From Shimwellia blattae DSM 4481 = NBRC 105725 (GTDB taxonomy: Bacteria; Pseudomonadota; Gammaproteobacteria; Enterobacterales; Enterobacteriaceae), in assembly GCF_000262305.1 (NCBI RefSeq), contig NC_017910.1, forward strand, positions 2,728,001 through 2,792,000: a stretch of 64,000 bases of DNA. The letters run 5' to 3'. A program made the translations under genes and the position numbers. The notes beneath the pieces were generated by a model. It did not search any database, was not told the DNA's origin, and saw only the letters and a program-made list of their open reading frames with translations. Shown here one piece after another: positions 49,841 to 59,162 of this stretch; within the stretch, counting starts at the first letter, position 1, and every line of letters starts with the position of its first letter.

Positions 49841-51871
49841 TTACTTATCCTTAATCTCGTAGAGTGCCGTCTCACCGGCCACCACATTGCCTTTCGCCTG
49901 CAGCACCAGACCGCTGAAGTCATCGATATTGCTGCACACTACCGGGCTTATCATGGAGCGGGCATTGGCGTTCAGGTAGTCCAGATCCATCTCCAGAACC
50001 GGCTGACCTGCGGTAACCTCGGTGCCTTCATCAACCAGGCGGGTGAAGCCCTGGCCGTTCAGCGCTACGGTATCCAGCCCCATATGCACCACGATCTCAG
50101 CGCCTTTTTCTGTCTCCAGGCAGAACGCGTGATTGGTGTTGAAGATTTTCACAATCGTCCCGGCAGCCGGAGAAACCACGGTTTTACTGGTCGGTTTAAT
50201 GGCAATACCGTCACCCACCGCTTTGCTGGCGAAGGCTTCATCCGGCACTTTCTCCAGATCTACCACTTCACCGCTCACCGGGGCCACCAGCGCTGCAATC
50301 ACCGGCTTACCGCTGACCGGTGCCGCCTGTGGTTTTGCTGCGGCTGCCGGTGCCGGTTGCGCTGCAGCAGGTGCTGCATCCACATGACCGGTGGTTTTCA
50401 TGGCGTTTGCTATCTTCTCAGCCACAAAGCCGACGATTATCTGCACGCTGGTTTTATTCAGGCGAATCACCCCGGAGGCACCAAGGCGTTTAGCCAGAGC
50501 ATCATTCACAATCGCGCTGTCTTTCACATTCAGACGCAGACGGGTAATACAGGCATCGATACCGGTCAGGTTATCAGAGCCGCCCACCGCCGCGATGTAC
50601 TGTTTCGCCAGCGCCGCCATATCCTGCTCGCCGCCTGCTGCACCGCTTACATTCTCATCTTTACCGTCGGCTTCGCTGCCGCTGACGGCCAGCTCACGAC
50701 CCGGGGTCATCATACCAAAGCGGGTGATGGCAAAACGGAACACCACATAGTAGATAACAAAGAACACCAAACCCTGAGGGATCAGCATCCACCAGTGGGT
50801 TGCCAGCGGGTTACGGGACTGCAGCGCCATATCCACCAGCCCGGCACTGAAGCCAAAGCCGGAGATCCACTGCATTGCCGCCGCGATATAAACAGAAATA
50901 CCGGTCAGCACGGCGTGGATAAAGTAAAGCACCGGCGCCACGAACATGAAGGAGAATTCCAGCGGCTCGGTGATCCCGGTAAAGAAGGCGGCAAAAGCAC
51001 CGGCCATCATAATACCGGCCACTTTGGCTTTATTTTCCGGACGGGCACACTGGTAGATAGCCAGCGCCGCACCCGGCAGACCAAACATCATGATCGGGAA
51101 GAAGCCCGCCTGATAACGCCCGGTGATCCCGACCACTGCTTTACCCGCTTCAATAGACTGGGCACCGCCAAGGAAGTTAGGAATATCGTTGATACCGGCC
51201 ACATCGAACCAGAACACGGAGTTCAGCGCGTGATGCAGACCAACCGGAATCAGCAGACGGTTAAAGAACGCGTACAGACCAGCACCGGCAGAACCCAGTT
51301 TCTGGATATGCTCACCGAAGGTCACCAGGCCCGCAAACACCACCGGCCACAGGTACATCAGAATAAACGCCACCAGGATCATCACAAAGGAGGTGATAAT
51401 CGGCACCAGGCGACGGCCACTGAAGAAGGAGAGCGCTTTGGGCAGCTCCACATTGCTGAACCGGTTGTACAGCTCCGCAGAGATAATCCCCACCATGATA
51501 CCCACAAACTGGTTCTGAATTTTGGCAAACGCCGCAGGAACCTGATCAAGCGGGATCTTCTGAATCATTGACACCGACGCGGGCGCACAGAGCGTGGTCA
51601 GCACCAGGAAACCAACAAAACCTGCCAGGGCCGCGGCCCCGTCTTTATCTTTGGACATCCCGTATGCGATACCCACCGCAAACAGCACGCCCATGTTATC
51701 AATAATGGCGGAACCGGATTTTATAAAGAAAGCCGCCAGTGCGTTATCGCCACCCCAGCCAACCGGATCAATCCAGTACCCAACCCCCATCAGTATCGCT
51801 GCTGCGGGCAGTGTGGCGACCGGGACCATAAGGGCCCGCCCCACGCGTTGCAAATAACCAAGAATACTCAC
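49841..51871 (-). CDS. nagE: N-acetylglucosamine PTS transporter EIICBA
   Basis: Inner-membrane permease that imports and phosphorylates N-acetylglucosamine. A GTG at 51871 with AGGGGG ribosome site gives 676 residues (E. coli 648). EIIC (about 1-395) starts with SILGYLQRVGRALMVPVATLP and has the sugar-site motif GITEPLEF. EIIB (about 425-505) has the phospho-Cys in IDACITRLRL. EIIA (about 530-676) has the phospho-His in VVHMGLDTVAL. The BA half is nearly E. coli-like, but the EIIC half is clearly different from K-12 NagE. Divergent from nagB, with NagC and CRP sites between. Confidence 0.95.
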   Translation of the reverse strand: MSILGYLQRVGRALMVPVATLPAAAILMGVGYWIDPVGWGGDNALAAFFIKSGSAIIDNMGVLFAVGIAYGMSKDKDGAAALAGFVGFLVLTTLCAPASVSMIQKIPLDQVPAAFAKIQNQFVGIMVGIISAELYNRFSNVELPKALSFFSGRRLVPIITSFVMILVAFILMYLWPVVFAGLVTFGEHIQKLGSAGAGLYAFFNRLLIPVGLHHALNSVFWFDVAGINDIPNFLGGAQSIEAGKAVVGITGRYQAGFFPIMMFGLPGAALAIYQCARPENKAKVAGIMMAGAFAAFFTGITEPLEFSFMFVAPVLYFIHAVLTGISVYIAAAMQWISGFGFSAGLVDMALQSRNPLATHWWMLIPQGLVFFVIYYVVFRFAITRFGMMTPGRELAVSGSEADGKDENVSGAAGGEQDMAALAKQYIAAVGGSDNLTGIDACITRLRLNVKDSAIVNDALAKRLGASGVIRLNKTSVQIIVGFVAEKIANAMKTTGHVDAAPAAAQPAPAAAAKPQAAPVSGKPVIAALVAPVSGEVVDLEKVPDEAFASKAVGDGIAIKPTSKTVVSPAAGTIVKIFNTNHAFCLETEKGAEIVVHMGLDTVALNGQGFTRLVDEGTEVTAGQPVLEMDLDYLNANARSMISPVVCSNIDDFSGLVLQAKGNVVAGETALYEIKDK

Positions 51872-51977
51872 TTTATTCCCCCTATGAGACTCTGTGCGGC
51901 CGGCTGGCCATATTTTTATATGTGTCGCGTATTGAACATCAGTTGGCAAACTCACTCACAGTCGAAGTGTGTGAAAA

Positions 51978-52000
51978 TTTAATTCGTATCGCAAATTAAA
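51978..52000. promoter_or_regulatory. NagC operator near nagE
   Basis: A 23-bp palindrome with arms TTTAATT and AAATTAAA around CGTATCGC fits the NagC box and lies 107-129 bases before the nagE start. With the second box at 52073-52095 it could form the NagC-mediated DNA loop known for nagE-nagB in E. coli. Confidence 0.8.
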
Positions 52001-52011
52001 CGCGCGTCTTT

Positions 52012-52027
52012 TGTGATTACAATCACC
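52012..52027. promoter_or_regulatory. CRP site between nagE and nagB
   Basis: TGTGATTACAATCACC matches TGTGA-N6-TCACA with one mismatch. It is placed between the two NagC boxes, as in E. coli, where CRP activates both nagE and nagB. Confidence 0.85.
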
Positions 52028-52072
52028 AAATACCCTCTCATAATGCTCCTGTCGCTGGTCAGTAAAGAAAAC

Positions 52073-52095
52073 TTATTTTATTATTCAAAAAATCG
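52073..52095. promoter_or_regulatory. NagC operator near nagB
   Basis: TTATTTTATTATTCAAAAAA followed by TCG resembles the lower-affinity nagB NagC site of E. coli. Its centre is 95 bases from the first box, close to nine helical turns. Confidence 0.65.
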
Positions 52096-52194
52096 AAACA
52101 GAGGAAGACTTACCACTCTGCGCTGGAATCCATTTACACTTAGCCAGGCACTCCTCTGACCCCACATTTAAACGCTAACCTATAGAGGTGAATG

Positions 52195-52995
52195 ATGAGA
52201 CTGATCCCCCTGGCGACGGCTGAGCAGGTAGGCAAATGGTCCGCCCGGCACATCGTGAATCGCATTAATGCTTTTAAACCCACCGCAGACCGCCCTTTCG
52301 TTCTGGGCCTGCCGACTGGCGGCACACCGCTGGCCACCTATAAAGCACTGATTGAGATGTACAAAGCCGGTGAAGTCAGCTTCAGAAATGTCGTCACCTT
52401 TAATATGGATGAATATGTCGGCCTGCCGGAGGATCACCCGGAAAGCTACCATACCTTTATGCATCGTAATTTCTTTGATCACATTGATATCCCGGCTGAA
52501 AATATCAATCTGCTCGATGGAAATGTAGCCGATGTCGACGCAGAGTGCCGTCGTTATGAAGAAAAAATCCGCGCTTACGGTAAAATTCACCTGTTTATGG
52601 GCGGCGTGGGTAACGATGGTCACATCGCGTTTAACGAGCCTGCCTCGTCGCTCTCTTCCCGTACCCGCATTAAAACGCTGACCCACGACACGCGCGTGGC
52701 GAACTCACGTTTCTTCGGCGGCGATGTAAATAAAGTGCCAAAATACGCCCTGACCGTGGGTGTCGGCACCCTGCTGGATGCCGAAGAAGTCATGATCCTG
52801 GTCCTCGGCCACGTTAAAGCCCAGGCGCTGCATGCAGCGGTGGAAGGTAACGTTAACCATATGTGGACCATCAGTTGCCTGCAGCTGCATCCGAAATCAC
52901 TGATTGTGTGTGATGAGCCGTCAACGATGGAGCTGAAAGTGAAAACGCTGAAGTATTTCACTGAGCTGGAAGCTGAAAACATCAAAGATTTTTAA
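52195..52995 (+). CDS. nagB: Glucosamine-6-phosphate deaminase
   Basis: Converts glucosamine 6-phosphate to fructose 6-phosphate and ammonia, with allosteric activation by N-acetylglucosamine 6-phosphate. The second of two adjacent ATGs gives MRLIPLATAEQ and 266 residues, the E. coli length, after GAGGTGA. Catalytic Asp72 lies in TFNMDEYVGL, and His143 in GNDGHIAFNEPASS. First gene of nagBACD. Confidence 0.97.
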   Translation: MRLIPLATAEQVGKWSARHIVNRINAFKPTADRPFVLGLPTGGTPLATYKALIEMYKAGEVSFRNVVTFNMDEYVGLPEDHPESYHTFMHRNFFDHIDIPAENINLLDGNVADVDAECRRYEEKIRAYGKIHLFMGGVGNDGHIAFNEPASSLSSRTRIKTLTHDTRVANSRFFGGDVNKVPKYALTVGVGTLLDAEEVMILVLGHVKAQALHAAVEGNVNHMWTISCLQLHPKSLIVCDEPSTMELKVKTLKYFTELEAENIKDF

Positions 52996-53019
52996 GTTTG
53001 TTTTATACCGGGGGTATAT

Positions 53020-54168
53020 ATGTATGCATTAACTCACGGCCGTATCTATACCGGCCATGAAGTCCTGGACGACCACGCAATTGTTATTGCTGATGGCCTG
53101 ATTGAGCGAGTGTGTCCGGTTGCGGAGTTACCGGCTGGCATTGAACAACGCGATATGGGTGGAGCAATCATTGCCCCCGGTTTTATTGATGTCCAGCTCA
53201 ATGGCTGCGGCGGCGTACAGTTTAACGACACCGCTGAGGCCATCTCGGTAAAAACGCTGGAAATCATGCAGCAGGCGAATGAAAAATCCGGCTGTACCAG
53301 CTACCTGCCAACCCTTATCACCACCAGCGATGCGCTGATGCAACAGGGCGTGCGCGTGATGCGCGAATATAAAAGCAAGCATCCGAACCAGGCCCTGGGC
53401 CTGCACCTGGAAGGGCCCTGGCTGAACATCATCAAAAAAGGCACCCACAATCCGGAGTTCGTGCGTAAGCCTGAAGCGCAACTGGTGGACTTCCTGTGCC
53501 AGAACGCTGACGTCATCACCAAAATCACCCTCGCCCCCGAAATGGTCGAGCCGGACGTTATCCGCAAACTGACGGCGGCAGGGATTGTGGTCTCCGCCGG
53601 GCACTCTAACGCCACCTGGAAAGAAGCCAAACGCGGTTTCCGCGCCGGGATCCGCTTTGCCACCCACCTGTTTAACGCGATGCCGTACATTACCGGGCGC
53701 GAGCCGGGGCTGGCCGGGGCGGTGTTTGATGAGCCGGATCTGTATTGCGGGATAATCTGCGACGGTCTGCACGTAGACTACGCCAACATCCGCATGGCTA
53801 AACGCATTAAGGGCGATAAGCTGTGCCTGGTGACCGATGCCACCGCACCGGCGGGCGCCAATATTGACCAGTTCATTTTTGCCGGGAAAACAATATACTA
53901 CCGCAACGGGCTGTGCGTAGATGAAAATGGCACCCTGAGCGGCTCTTCACTCACCATGATTGAAGGGGTTCGCAACCTGGTTGAGCACGTTAATATCGCC
54001 CTGGACGAAGTCCTGCGTATGGCAACCCTCTACCCGGCCCGCGCCATGGGTGTGGATCAGCGCCTCGGCAGCCTGGAGGCAGGTAAAGTGGCCAATATTA
54101 CGGTCTTTACCCGCGATTATCATATTCTCAGGACTATCGTTAATGGTAACGAGGTCGTAACCGGATAA
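53020..54168 (+). CDS. nagA: N-acetylglucosamine-6-phosphate deacetylase
   Basis: Removes acetate from GlcNAc-6-phosphate, producing the NagB substrate and lowering the NagC inducer. It has 382 residues, as in E. coli. Amidohydrolase fold with metal and substrate motifs HLEGPWLN (Glu near 131), AGHSNAT (His near 195), ATHLFNAMP (His near 216) and the catalytic Asp in LVTDATAPAG near 273. It lies 24 bases after nagB. Confidence 0.97.
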   Translation: MYALTHGRIYTGHEVLDDHAIVIADGLIERVCPVAELPAGIEQRDMGGAIIAPGFIDVQLNGCGGVQFNDTAEAISVKTLEIMQQANEKSGCTSYLPTLITTSDALMQQGVRVMREYKSKHPNQALGLHLEGPWLNIIKKGTHNPEFVRKPEAQLVDFLCQNADVITKITLAPEMVEPDVIRKLTAAGIVVSAGHSNATWKEAKRGFRAGIRFATHLFNAMPYITGREPGLAGAVFDEPDLYCGIICDGLHVDYANIRMAKRIKGDKLCLVTDATAPAGANIDQFIFAGKTIYYRNGLCVDENGTLSGSSLTMIEGVRNLVEHVNIALDEVLRMATLYPARAMGVDQRLGSLEAGKVANITVFTRDYHILRTIVNGNEVVTG

Positions 54169-54175
54169 ATACTGC

Positions 54176-55396
54176 ATGACCACTGGCGGACAAGCACAAA
54201 TAGGTAACGTTGATCTGGTAAAGCAACTCAACAGCGCGGCAGTTTACCGCCTGATTGATCTGCACGGGCCCATATCGCGTATTCAGATAGCCGAACAAAG
54301 CCAGCTTGCCCCCGCCAGTGTCACCAAGATCACCCGCCAGCTTATTGAACGCGGCCTGATCAAAGAGGTGGATCAGCAGGCATCCACCGGTGGTCGCCGC
54401 GCCATTTCCATTGTGACCGAAACCCGTGGTTTTCAGGCCATTGGCGTGCGCCTTGGCCGTTACGACGCCACCATCACCCTGTTTGATCTGAGCGCCAGGC
54501 ACCTGGCCGAAGAACACTACCCGCTGCCCGAACGCACCCAGGAGTCCCTGGAAGCGGCGCTGCTTAACGCCATCAGCCAGTTTATTGACAGCTGCCAGCG
54601 CAAGATCCGCGAGCTTATCGCCATTTCCGTTATTCTGCCCGGGCTGGTGGATCCGGACAGCGGCATAGTCAAATACATGCCCCATATCCAGATAACCAAC
54701 TGGGGGCTGGTGGATGCCCTGGCCCGGCGCTTTGCCACCGCCTGCTTTGTAGGCCATGATATTCGCAGCCTGGCCCTGGCGGAGCACTACTTTGGTGCCA
54801 CCCAGGATTGTGAAGACTCGATACTTATCCGCGTGCACCGGGGGACCGGGGCCGGGATCCTGTCTAACGGGCAGATTTTTATTGGCCGCAACGGCAACGT
54901 GGGCGAAATCGGCCATATCCAGATAGATCCACTGGGGGAGCGCTGCCACTGCGGTAATTTTGGCTGCCTGGAAACCGTAGCCGCGAATGCCGCCATCGAA
55001 CACCGGGTACAGCACCTGATAGCCCAGGGCTACACCACCCGGCTCACCCCGGACGCCTGCCGGATAGAGCAGATTTGCAAAGCGGCAAATAAAGGCGACC
55101 CCCTCGCCTGCGAAGTGCTGGACTATGTAGGCCGCCAGCTGGGCAAAGCGATTGCCATCGCCATCAACTTATTTAACCCGCAGAAAATTGTGCTGGCCGG
55201 GGAGATAACCGAGTCGGCAAAAATTATCCTTCCGGCCATTGAGCGCTGCATTACGGCCCAGGCCCTGAACGCCTTTCGTCAGGATTTGCCGGTGGTCTGC
55301 TCCCGGCTGGATGACCGCTCCGCCATTGGCGCGTTTGCGCTGGTAAAACGCGCCATGCTCAACGGCGCCCTACTGCAGCGTTTACTGGAAAGTTAG
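54176..55396 (+). CDS. nagC: N-acetylglucosamine repressor NagC
   Basis: ROK-family repressor of the nag genes and dual regulator of glmUS; inactivated by GlcNAc-6-phosphate. It has 406 residues, as in E. coli. The N-terminal winged helix-turn-helix (about 15-75) contains SRIQIAEQSQLAPASVTKITRQLIERGLI. The ROK sugar domain has the zinc-binding CHCGNFGCLE motif near 259. It follows nagA by 7 bases, so it represses its own operon. Confidence 0.97.
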   Translation: MTTGGQAQIGNVDLVKQLNSAAVYRLIDLHGPISRIQIAEQSQLAPASVTKITRQLIERGLIKEVDQQASTGGRRAISIVTETRGFQAIGVRLGRYDATITLFDLSARHLAEEHYPLPERTQESLEAALLNAISQFIDSCQRKIRELIAISVILPGLVDPDSGIVKYMPHIQITNWGLVDALARRFATACFVGHDIRSLALAEHYFGATQDCEDSILIRVHRGTGAGILSNGQIFIGRNGNVGEIGHIQIDPLGERCHCGNFGCLETVAANAAIEHRVQHLIAQGYTTRLTPDACRIEQICKAANKGDPLACEVLDYVGRQLGKAIAIAINLFNPQKIVLAGEITESAKIILPAIERCITAQALNAFRQDLPVVCSRLDDRSAIGAFALVKRAMLNGALLQRLLES

Positions 55397-55457
55397 CCGC
55401 TGCGCCGTGAATTCAGGCTATAGTAACGCCTTGCTTATTTCTGTCACCGAGTTGTCC

Positions 55458-56210
55458 ATGACCATTAAAAATGTAATTTGCGATATCGACGGCGTGCTGA
55501 TGCACGACAATGTGGCCGTACCCGGTGCTGCCGCATTTATCCACGGCATTCTGGCCAAAAAACTGCCGCTGGTGCTGTTAACCAACTACCCGTCCCAGAC
55601 CGGGCAGGACCTGGCTAACCGCTTCGCCTCTGCCGGTATTGAAGTTCCCGATAGCGTGTTTTATACCTCCGCCATGGCGACGGCGGATTTCCTGCGCCGC
55701 CAGGAAGGGAAAAAAGCCTATGTGGTGGGTGAAGGCGCGCTGATCCACGAGCTGTATAAAGCCGGTTTTACCATTACCGACATTAACCCGGATTTTGTCA
55801 TCGTGGGCGAGACCCGCTCCTATAACTGGGAGATGATGCACAAGGCAGCCTTCTTTGTGGCCAACGGGGCGCGGTTTATCGCCACCAACCCGGATACCCA
55901 CGGGCGCGGCTTTTACCCGGCCTGTGGCGCCCTGTGTGCCGGTATTGAGAAAATCTCTGGCCGTAAGCCGTTCTATGTGGGCAAACCCAGCCCGTGGATT
56001 ATCCGCTCGGCGCTGAACAAAATGCAGGCCCACTCTGAAGAGACGGTCATTGTCGGGGATAACCTGCGCACGGATATTCTGGCGGGCTTCCAGGCCGGTC
56101 TGGAGACCATTCTGGTGCTCTCCGGGGTCTCTACCCTGGAAGATATCGACGATATGCCATGCCGCCCCAGCTGGATCTACCCGTCTGTGGCCGAAATAGA
56201 CGTTATCTGA
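55458..56210 (+). CDS. nagD: UMP phosphatase NagD
   Basis: HAD-superfamily nucleotide phosphatase, active on UMP in E. coli, encoded in the nag operon without a proven role in it. The ATG at 55458 (MTIKNVICDIDGVLMHDN) gives 250 residues, the E. coli length; an in-frame ATG at 55407 is not conserved. Nucleophile Asp9 is in CDIDGV; later motifs are LTNYPSQ, KPSPWIIR and VGDNLRTDILAG. Confidence 0.97.
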   Translation: MTIKNVICDIDGVLMHDNVAVPGAAAFIHGILAKKLPLVLLTNYPSQTGQDLANRFASAGIEVPDSVFYTSAMATADFLRRQEGKKAYVVGEGALIHELYKAGFTITDINPDFVIVGETRSYNWEMMHKAAFFVANGARFIATNPDTHGRGFYPACGALCAGIEKISGRKPFYVGKPSPWIIRSALNKMQAHSEETVIVGDNLRTDILAGFQAGLETILVLSGVSTLEDIDDMPCRPSWIYPSVAEIDVI

Positions 56211-56215
56211 TGCCC

Positions 56216-56238
56216 CCCGTACCGGTTGCCGGTACGGG
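56216..56238 (+). terminator. nagBACD terminator
   Basis: Ten-base perfect arms CCCGTACCGG / CCGGTACGGG with a TTG loop, then AATTTT, 6 bases after the nagD stop. Confidence 0.8.
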
Positions 56239-56282
56239 AATTTTCCCCGCCAGGGATTTTCCACCCGTCAACAAACCGCCCG

Positions 56283-56288
56283 TATAAT
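56283..56288 (+). promoter_or_regulatory. Possible -10 element for asnB
   Basis: TATAAT in an A/T-rich gap of 246 bases between the nag terminator and asnB. No good -35 is seen at 17 bases. It would give an asnB leader of about 190 nt. Confidence 0.35.
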
Positions 56289-56484
56289 TAGATATCCGCT
56301 AATTTTTTCGGCTTTTGTTTAGCCTTTTTTCACTAATCAGCAACCGGTTTTGTTTTTTTCACGCCTGACGGGCAAAAGGCTTGCGCCAGCGCTAACAAAT
56401 GGGGCATTTTCTTATCCATGACGTGCAGCCAGCCACACTCACCTGCACCAACCCCGTATCACGCTCAGTCTCATGGAGAAGTTT

Positions 56485-58155
56485 ATGTGCTCGATTTTTG
56501 GTGTTCTGGATATTAAAACTGACGCAGGCGAATTACGTAAAAAGGCGCTGGAGCTCTCGCGTCTGATGCGCCACCGTGGCCCGGACTGGTCCGGTATTTA
56601 TGCCAGCGACAAGGCGATACTCGCCCATGAACGCCTGTCAATTGTTGACGTGAACGCCGGGGCCCAGCCGCTGTACAACACCGCCCGTACCCATGTACTG
56701 GCCGTAAACGGTGAAATCTACAACCACCAGGCCCTGCGGGCGGAATACGCCGATCGCTACCAGTTCCAGACCGGCTCTGACTGCGAAGTGATCCTCGCCC
56801 TCTACCAGGAAAAAGGCGCAGACTTCCTTGATGATCTGCAGGGCATGTTTGCCTTTATTCTCTATGACGCCGAAAAAGACGCCTGGCTGATTGGCCGTGA
56901 CCATGTGGGCATTATTCCGCTGTATATGGGCTATGACGAGTTCGGCAACTTCTATGTGGCCTCAGAAATGAAAGCGCTGACACCGGTATGCCGCACCATC
57001 AAAGAGTTCCCGGCGGGCAGCTACCTGTGGAGCCAGGACGGTGAGATCCGCTCTTACTACCAGCGCGACTGGTTCAGCTATGAGGCGGTCAAAGACAACG
57101 TGACCGACCGCAACACCCTGCGCCAGGCGCTGGAAGAGTCAGTAAAAAGCCACCTGATGTCTGACGTTCCCTACGGTGTACTGCTCTCCGGCGGGCTGGA
57201 CTCGTCGATTATATCTGCGATAACCAAGAAATTTGCCGCCCGCCGGGTCGAAGACCAGGAGCGCAGTGAAGCCTGGTGGCCGCAGCTGCACTCCTTTGCT
57301 GTGGGGCTGAAAGGCTCCCCGGATCTGAAAGCCGCCCAGGAAGTGGCTAACCACCTGGGCACCGTGCACCATGAAATTCACTTCACCGTGCAGGAAGGTC
57401 TGGACGCGATCCGCGATGTGATTTACCACATTGAAACCTACGATGTGACCACCATCCGCGCCTCAACCCCGATGTATCTGATGTCGCGCAAAATCAAAGC
57501 GATGGGGATCAAAATGGTGCTCTCCGGGGAGGGGTCCGATGAGGTGTTTGGCGGCTATCTCTATTTCCATAAAGCCCCGAACGCCAGAGAGCTGCACGAA
57601 GAGACCGTACGCAAATTACAGGCGCTGCATATGTATGACTGCGCCCGGGCCAACAAAGCCATGTCCGCCTGGGGGGTGGAAGCCCGCGTGCCCTTCCTGG
57701 ATAAAAAATTCCTCGACGTGGCAATGCGCATCAACCCGCAGGACAAAATGTGCGGCAGCAACGGCAAAATGGAAAAACATATCCTGCGCGAATGTTTTGA
57801 ATCCTACCTGCCGGCAAGCGTGGCCTGGCGCCAGAAAGAGCAGTTCTCTGACGGGGTAGGCTACAGCTGGATAGACTCACTCAAAGAGATAGCCAACCAG
57901 CAGGTGACCGATCAGCAACTGGAGACAGCGCACTTTCGCTTCCCGTACAACACCCCGACCTCAAAAGAGGCCTGGCTGTACCGGGAGATTTTTGAAGAGC
58001 TGTTCCCGGTGCCAAGCGCCGCAGAGTGTGTGCCGGGCGGCCCGTCAGTGGCCTGCTCCTCGGCCAAAGCCATCGAGTGGGATGAAGCCTTCAAAACCAT
58101 GGACGATCCCTCCGGGCGTGCGGTGGGCGTGCACCAGTCTGCCTATCATAACTAA
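56485..58155 (+). CDS. asnB: Asparagine synthetase B (glutamine-hydrolysing)
   Basis: Makes asparagine from aspartate, ATP and glutamine. The ATG at 56485 puts the catalytic cysteine at position 2 (MCSIFGVLD), which is required for the glutaminase domain; the ATG at 56473 would bury it. It has 556 residues against 554 in E. coli. The class II glutaminase domain (2-190) has RHRGPDWSG and NGEIYN. The synthetase domain (about 210-520) has the PPi loop LSGGLDSS near 232. Confidence 0.97.
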   Translation: MCSIFGVLDIKTDAGELRKKALELSRLMRHRGPDWSGIYASDKAILAHERLSIVDVNAGAQPLYNTARTHVLAVNGEIYNHQALRAEYADRYQFQTGSDCEVILALYQEKGADFLDDLQGMFAFILYDAEKDAWLIGRDHVGIIPLYMGYDEFGNFYVASEMKALTPVCRTIKEFPAGSYLWSQDGEIRSYYQRDWFSYEAVKDNVTDRNTLRQALEESVKSHLMSDVPYGVLLSGGLDSSIISAITKKFAARRVEDQERSEAWWPQLHSFAVGLKGSPDLKAAQEVANHLGTVHHEIHFTVQEGLDAIRDVIYHIETYDVTTIRASTPMYLMSRKIKAMGIKMVLSGEGSDEVFGGYLYFHKAPNARELHEETVRKLQALHMYDCARANKAMSAWGVEARVPFLDKKFLDVAMRINPQDKMCGSNGKMEKHILRECFESYLPASVAWRQKEQFSDGVGYSWIDSLKEIANQQVTDQQLETAHFRFPYNTPTSKEAWLYREIFEELFPVPSAAECVPGGPSVACSSAKAIEWDEAFKTMDDPSGRAVGVHQSAYHN

Positions 58156-58167
58156 TCCATCACCTCA

Positions 58168-58190
58168 CGGGCCTGCGGGCCCGTTTTTTT
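58168..58190 (+). terminator. asnB terminator
   Basis: ACGGGCC-TGCG-GGCCCGT followed by seven T residues, 12 bases after the asnB stop. Confidence 0.9.
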
Positions 58191-58315
58191 GGTCTGATAT
58201 TCCCCCACAACGGGCCAGATTCCGGTTAATTAACCAGAAGTTGTCGATAAATACAGCAAGCTGTTCGTAAGTCAGACAAACACACCCTTCGTGCTCACTT
58301 TTGGCAAAAAACTTG

Positions 58316-58344
58316 TTGACGCTGCAAGGCCCAGTACGCATAAT
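58316..58344 (+). promoter_or_regulatory. Promoter of the Met/Leu/Gln tRNA operon
   Basis: TTGACG (58316-58321) and CATAAT (58339-58344) with a 17-base spacer, followed by GCGCCCCGC, a GC-rich discriminator typical of stringently controlled stable-RNA promoters. It lies 40 bases before the first tRNA. Confidence 0.85.
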
Positions 58345-58384
58345 GCGCCCCGCACCGCCGATAAGGTAACGCGAAAAAAAAGAT

Positions 58385-58461
58385 GGCTACATAGCTCAGC
58401 TGGTTAGAGCACATCACTCATAATGATGGGGTCACAGGTTCGAATCCCGTTGTAGCCACCA
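58385..58461 (+). tRNA. metT: tRNA-Met(CAU), elongator
   Basis: 77 nt with CCA encoded and anticodon CAT in CTCATAA. Identical to the second tRNA-Met at 58796. First of eight tRNAs. Confidence 0.97.
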
Positions 58462-58469
58462 TCTTTTTT

Positions 58470-58554
58470 GCGGGAGTGGCGAAATTGGTAGACGCACCAG
58501 ATTTAGGTTCTGGCGCCGCAAGGTGTACGAGTTCAAGTCTCGTCTCCCGCACCA
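58470..58554 (+). tRNA. leuW: tRNA-Leu(UAG)
   Basis: 85 nt class II tRNA with a long variable arm (GGCGCCGCAAGGTGT), anticodon TAG in the ATTTAGGTT loop, and CCA encoded. Confidence 0.97.
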
Positions 58555-58577
58555 TTTCACTTTAGCGAGTGCGCGGA

Positions 58578-58652
58578 TGGGGTATCGCCAAGCGGTAAGG
58601 CACCGGTTTTTGATACCGGCATTCCCTGGTTCGAATCCAGGTACCCCAGCCA
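58578..58652 (+). tRNA. glnU: tRNA-Gln(UUG)
   Basis: 75 nt with anticodon TTG in TTTTTGATA, T-arm GGTTCGAATCC, and encoded CCA. Identical to the next gene. Confidence 0.97.
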
Positions 58653-58691
58653 CTTATTTTGCGACATGAGTTGACATCATGGCTCAGGTCT

Positions 58692-58766
58692 TGGGGTATC
58701 GCCAAGCGGTAAGGCACCGGTTTTTGATACCGGCATTCCCTGGTTCGAATCCAGGTACCCCAGCCA
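58692..58766 (+). tRNA. glnW: tRNA-Gln(UUG)
   Basis: Exact repeat of 58578-58652, anticodon TTG. Confidence 0.97.
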
Positions 58767-58795
58767 GTCGTTAAAGACTGACAAGCAGTACATCT

Positions 58796-58872
58796 GGCTA
58801 CATAGCTCAGCTGGTTAGAGCACATCACTCATAATGATGGGGTCACAGGTTCGAATCCCGTTGTAGCCACCA
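58796..58872 (+). tRNA. metU: tRNA-Met(CAU), elongator
   Basis: 77 nt, identical to metT, anticodon CAT. Confidence 0.97.
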
Positions 58873-58918
58873 TATTTAAGATGAATTGCCAGCAGGCAGT
58901 TCACCACAAAAAGTTGAT

Positions 58919-58993
58919 TGGGGTATCGCCAAGCGGTAAGGCACCGGATTCTGATTCCGGCATTCCGAGGTTCGAATCCTCGTACCCCAGCCA
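58919..58993 (+). tRNA. glnV: tRNA-Gln(CUG)
   Basis: 75 nt with anticodon CTG in TTCTGATT. It differs from glnU in the anticodon loop and T-stem (CCGAGG...CCTCGG). Confidence 0.97.
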
Positions 58994-59051
58994 CTTATAT
59001 CTGAGCATGTTCCCGCGGTGTAACATCTGCTCTGATACACAAACAGCCTGT

Positions 59052-59126
59052 TGGGGTATCGCCAAGCGGTAAGGCACCGGATTCTGATTCCGGCATTCCG
59101 AGGTTCGAATCCTCGTACCCCAGCCA
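59052..59126 (+). tRNA. glnX: tRNA-Gln(CUG)
   Basis: Exact repeat of 58919-58993, anticodon CTG. Confidence 0.97.
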
Positions 59127-59162
59127 ACTTCTGTACACTGTAGGTTATAACCAACAGTCAAT

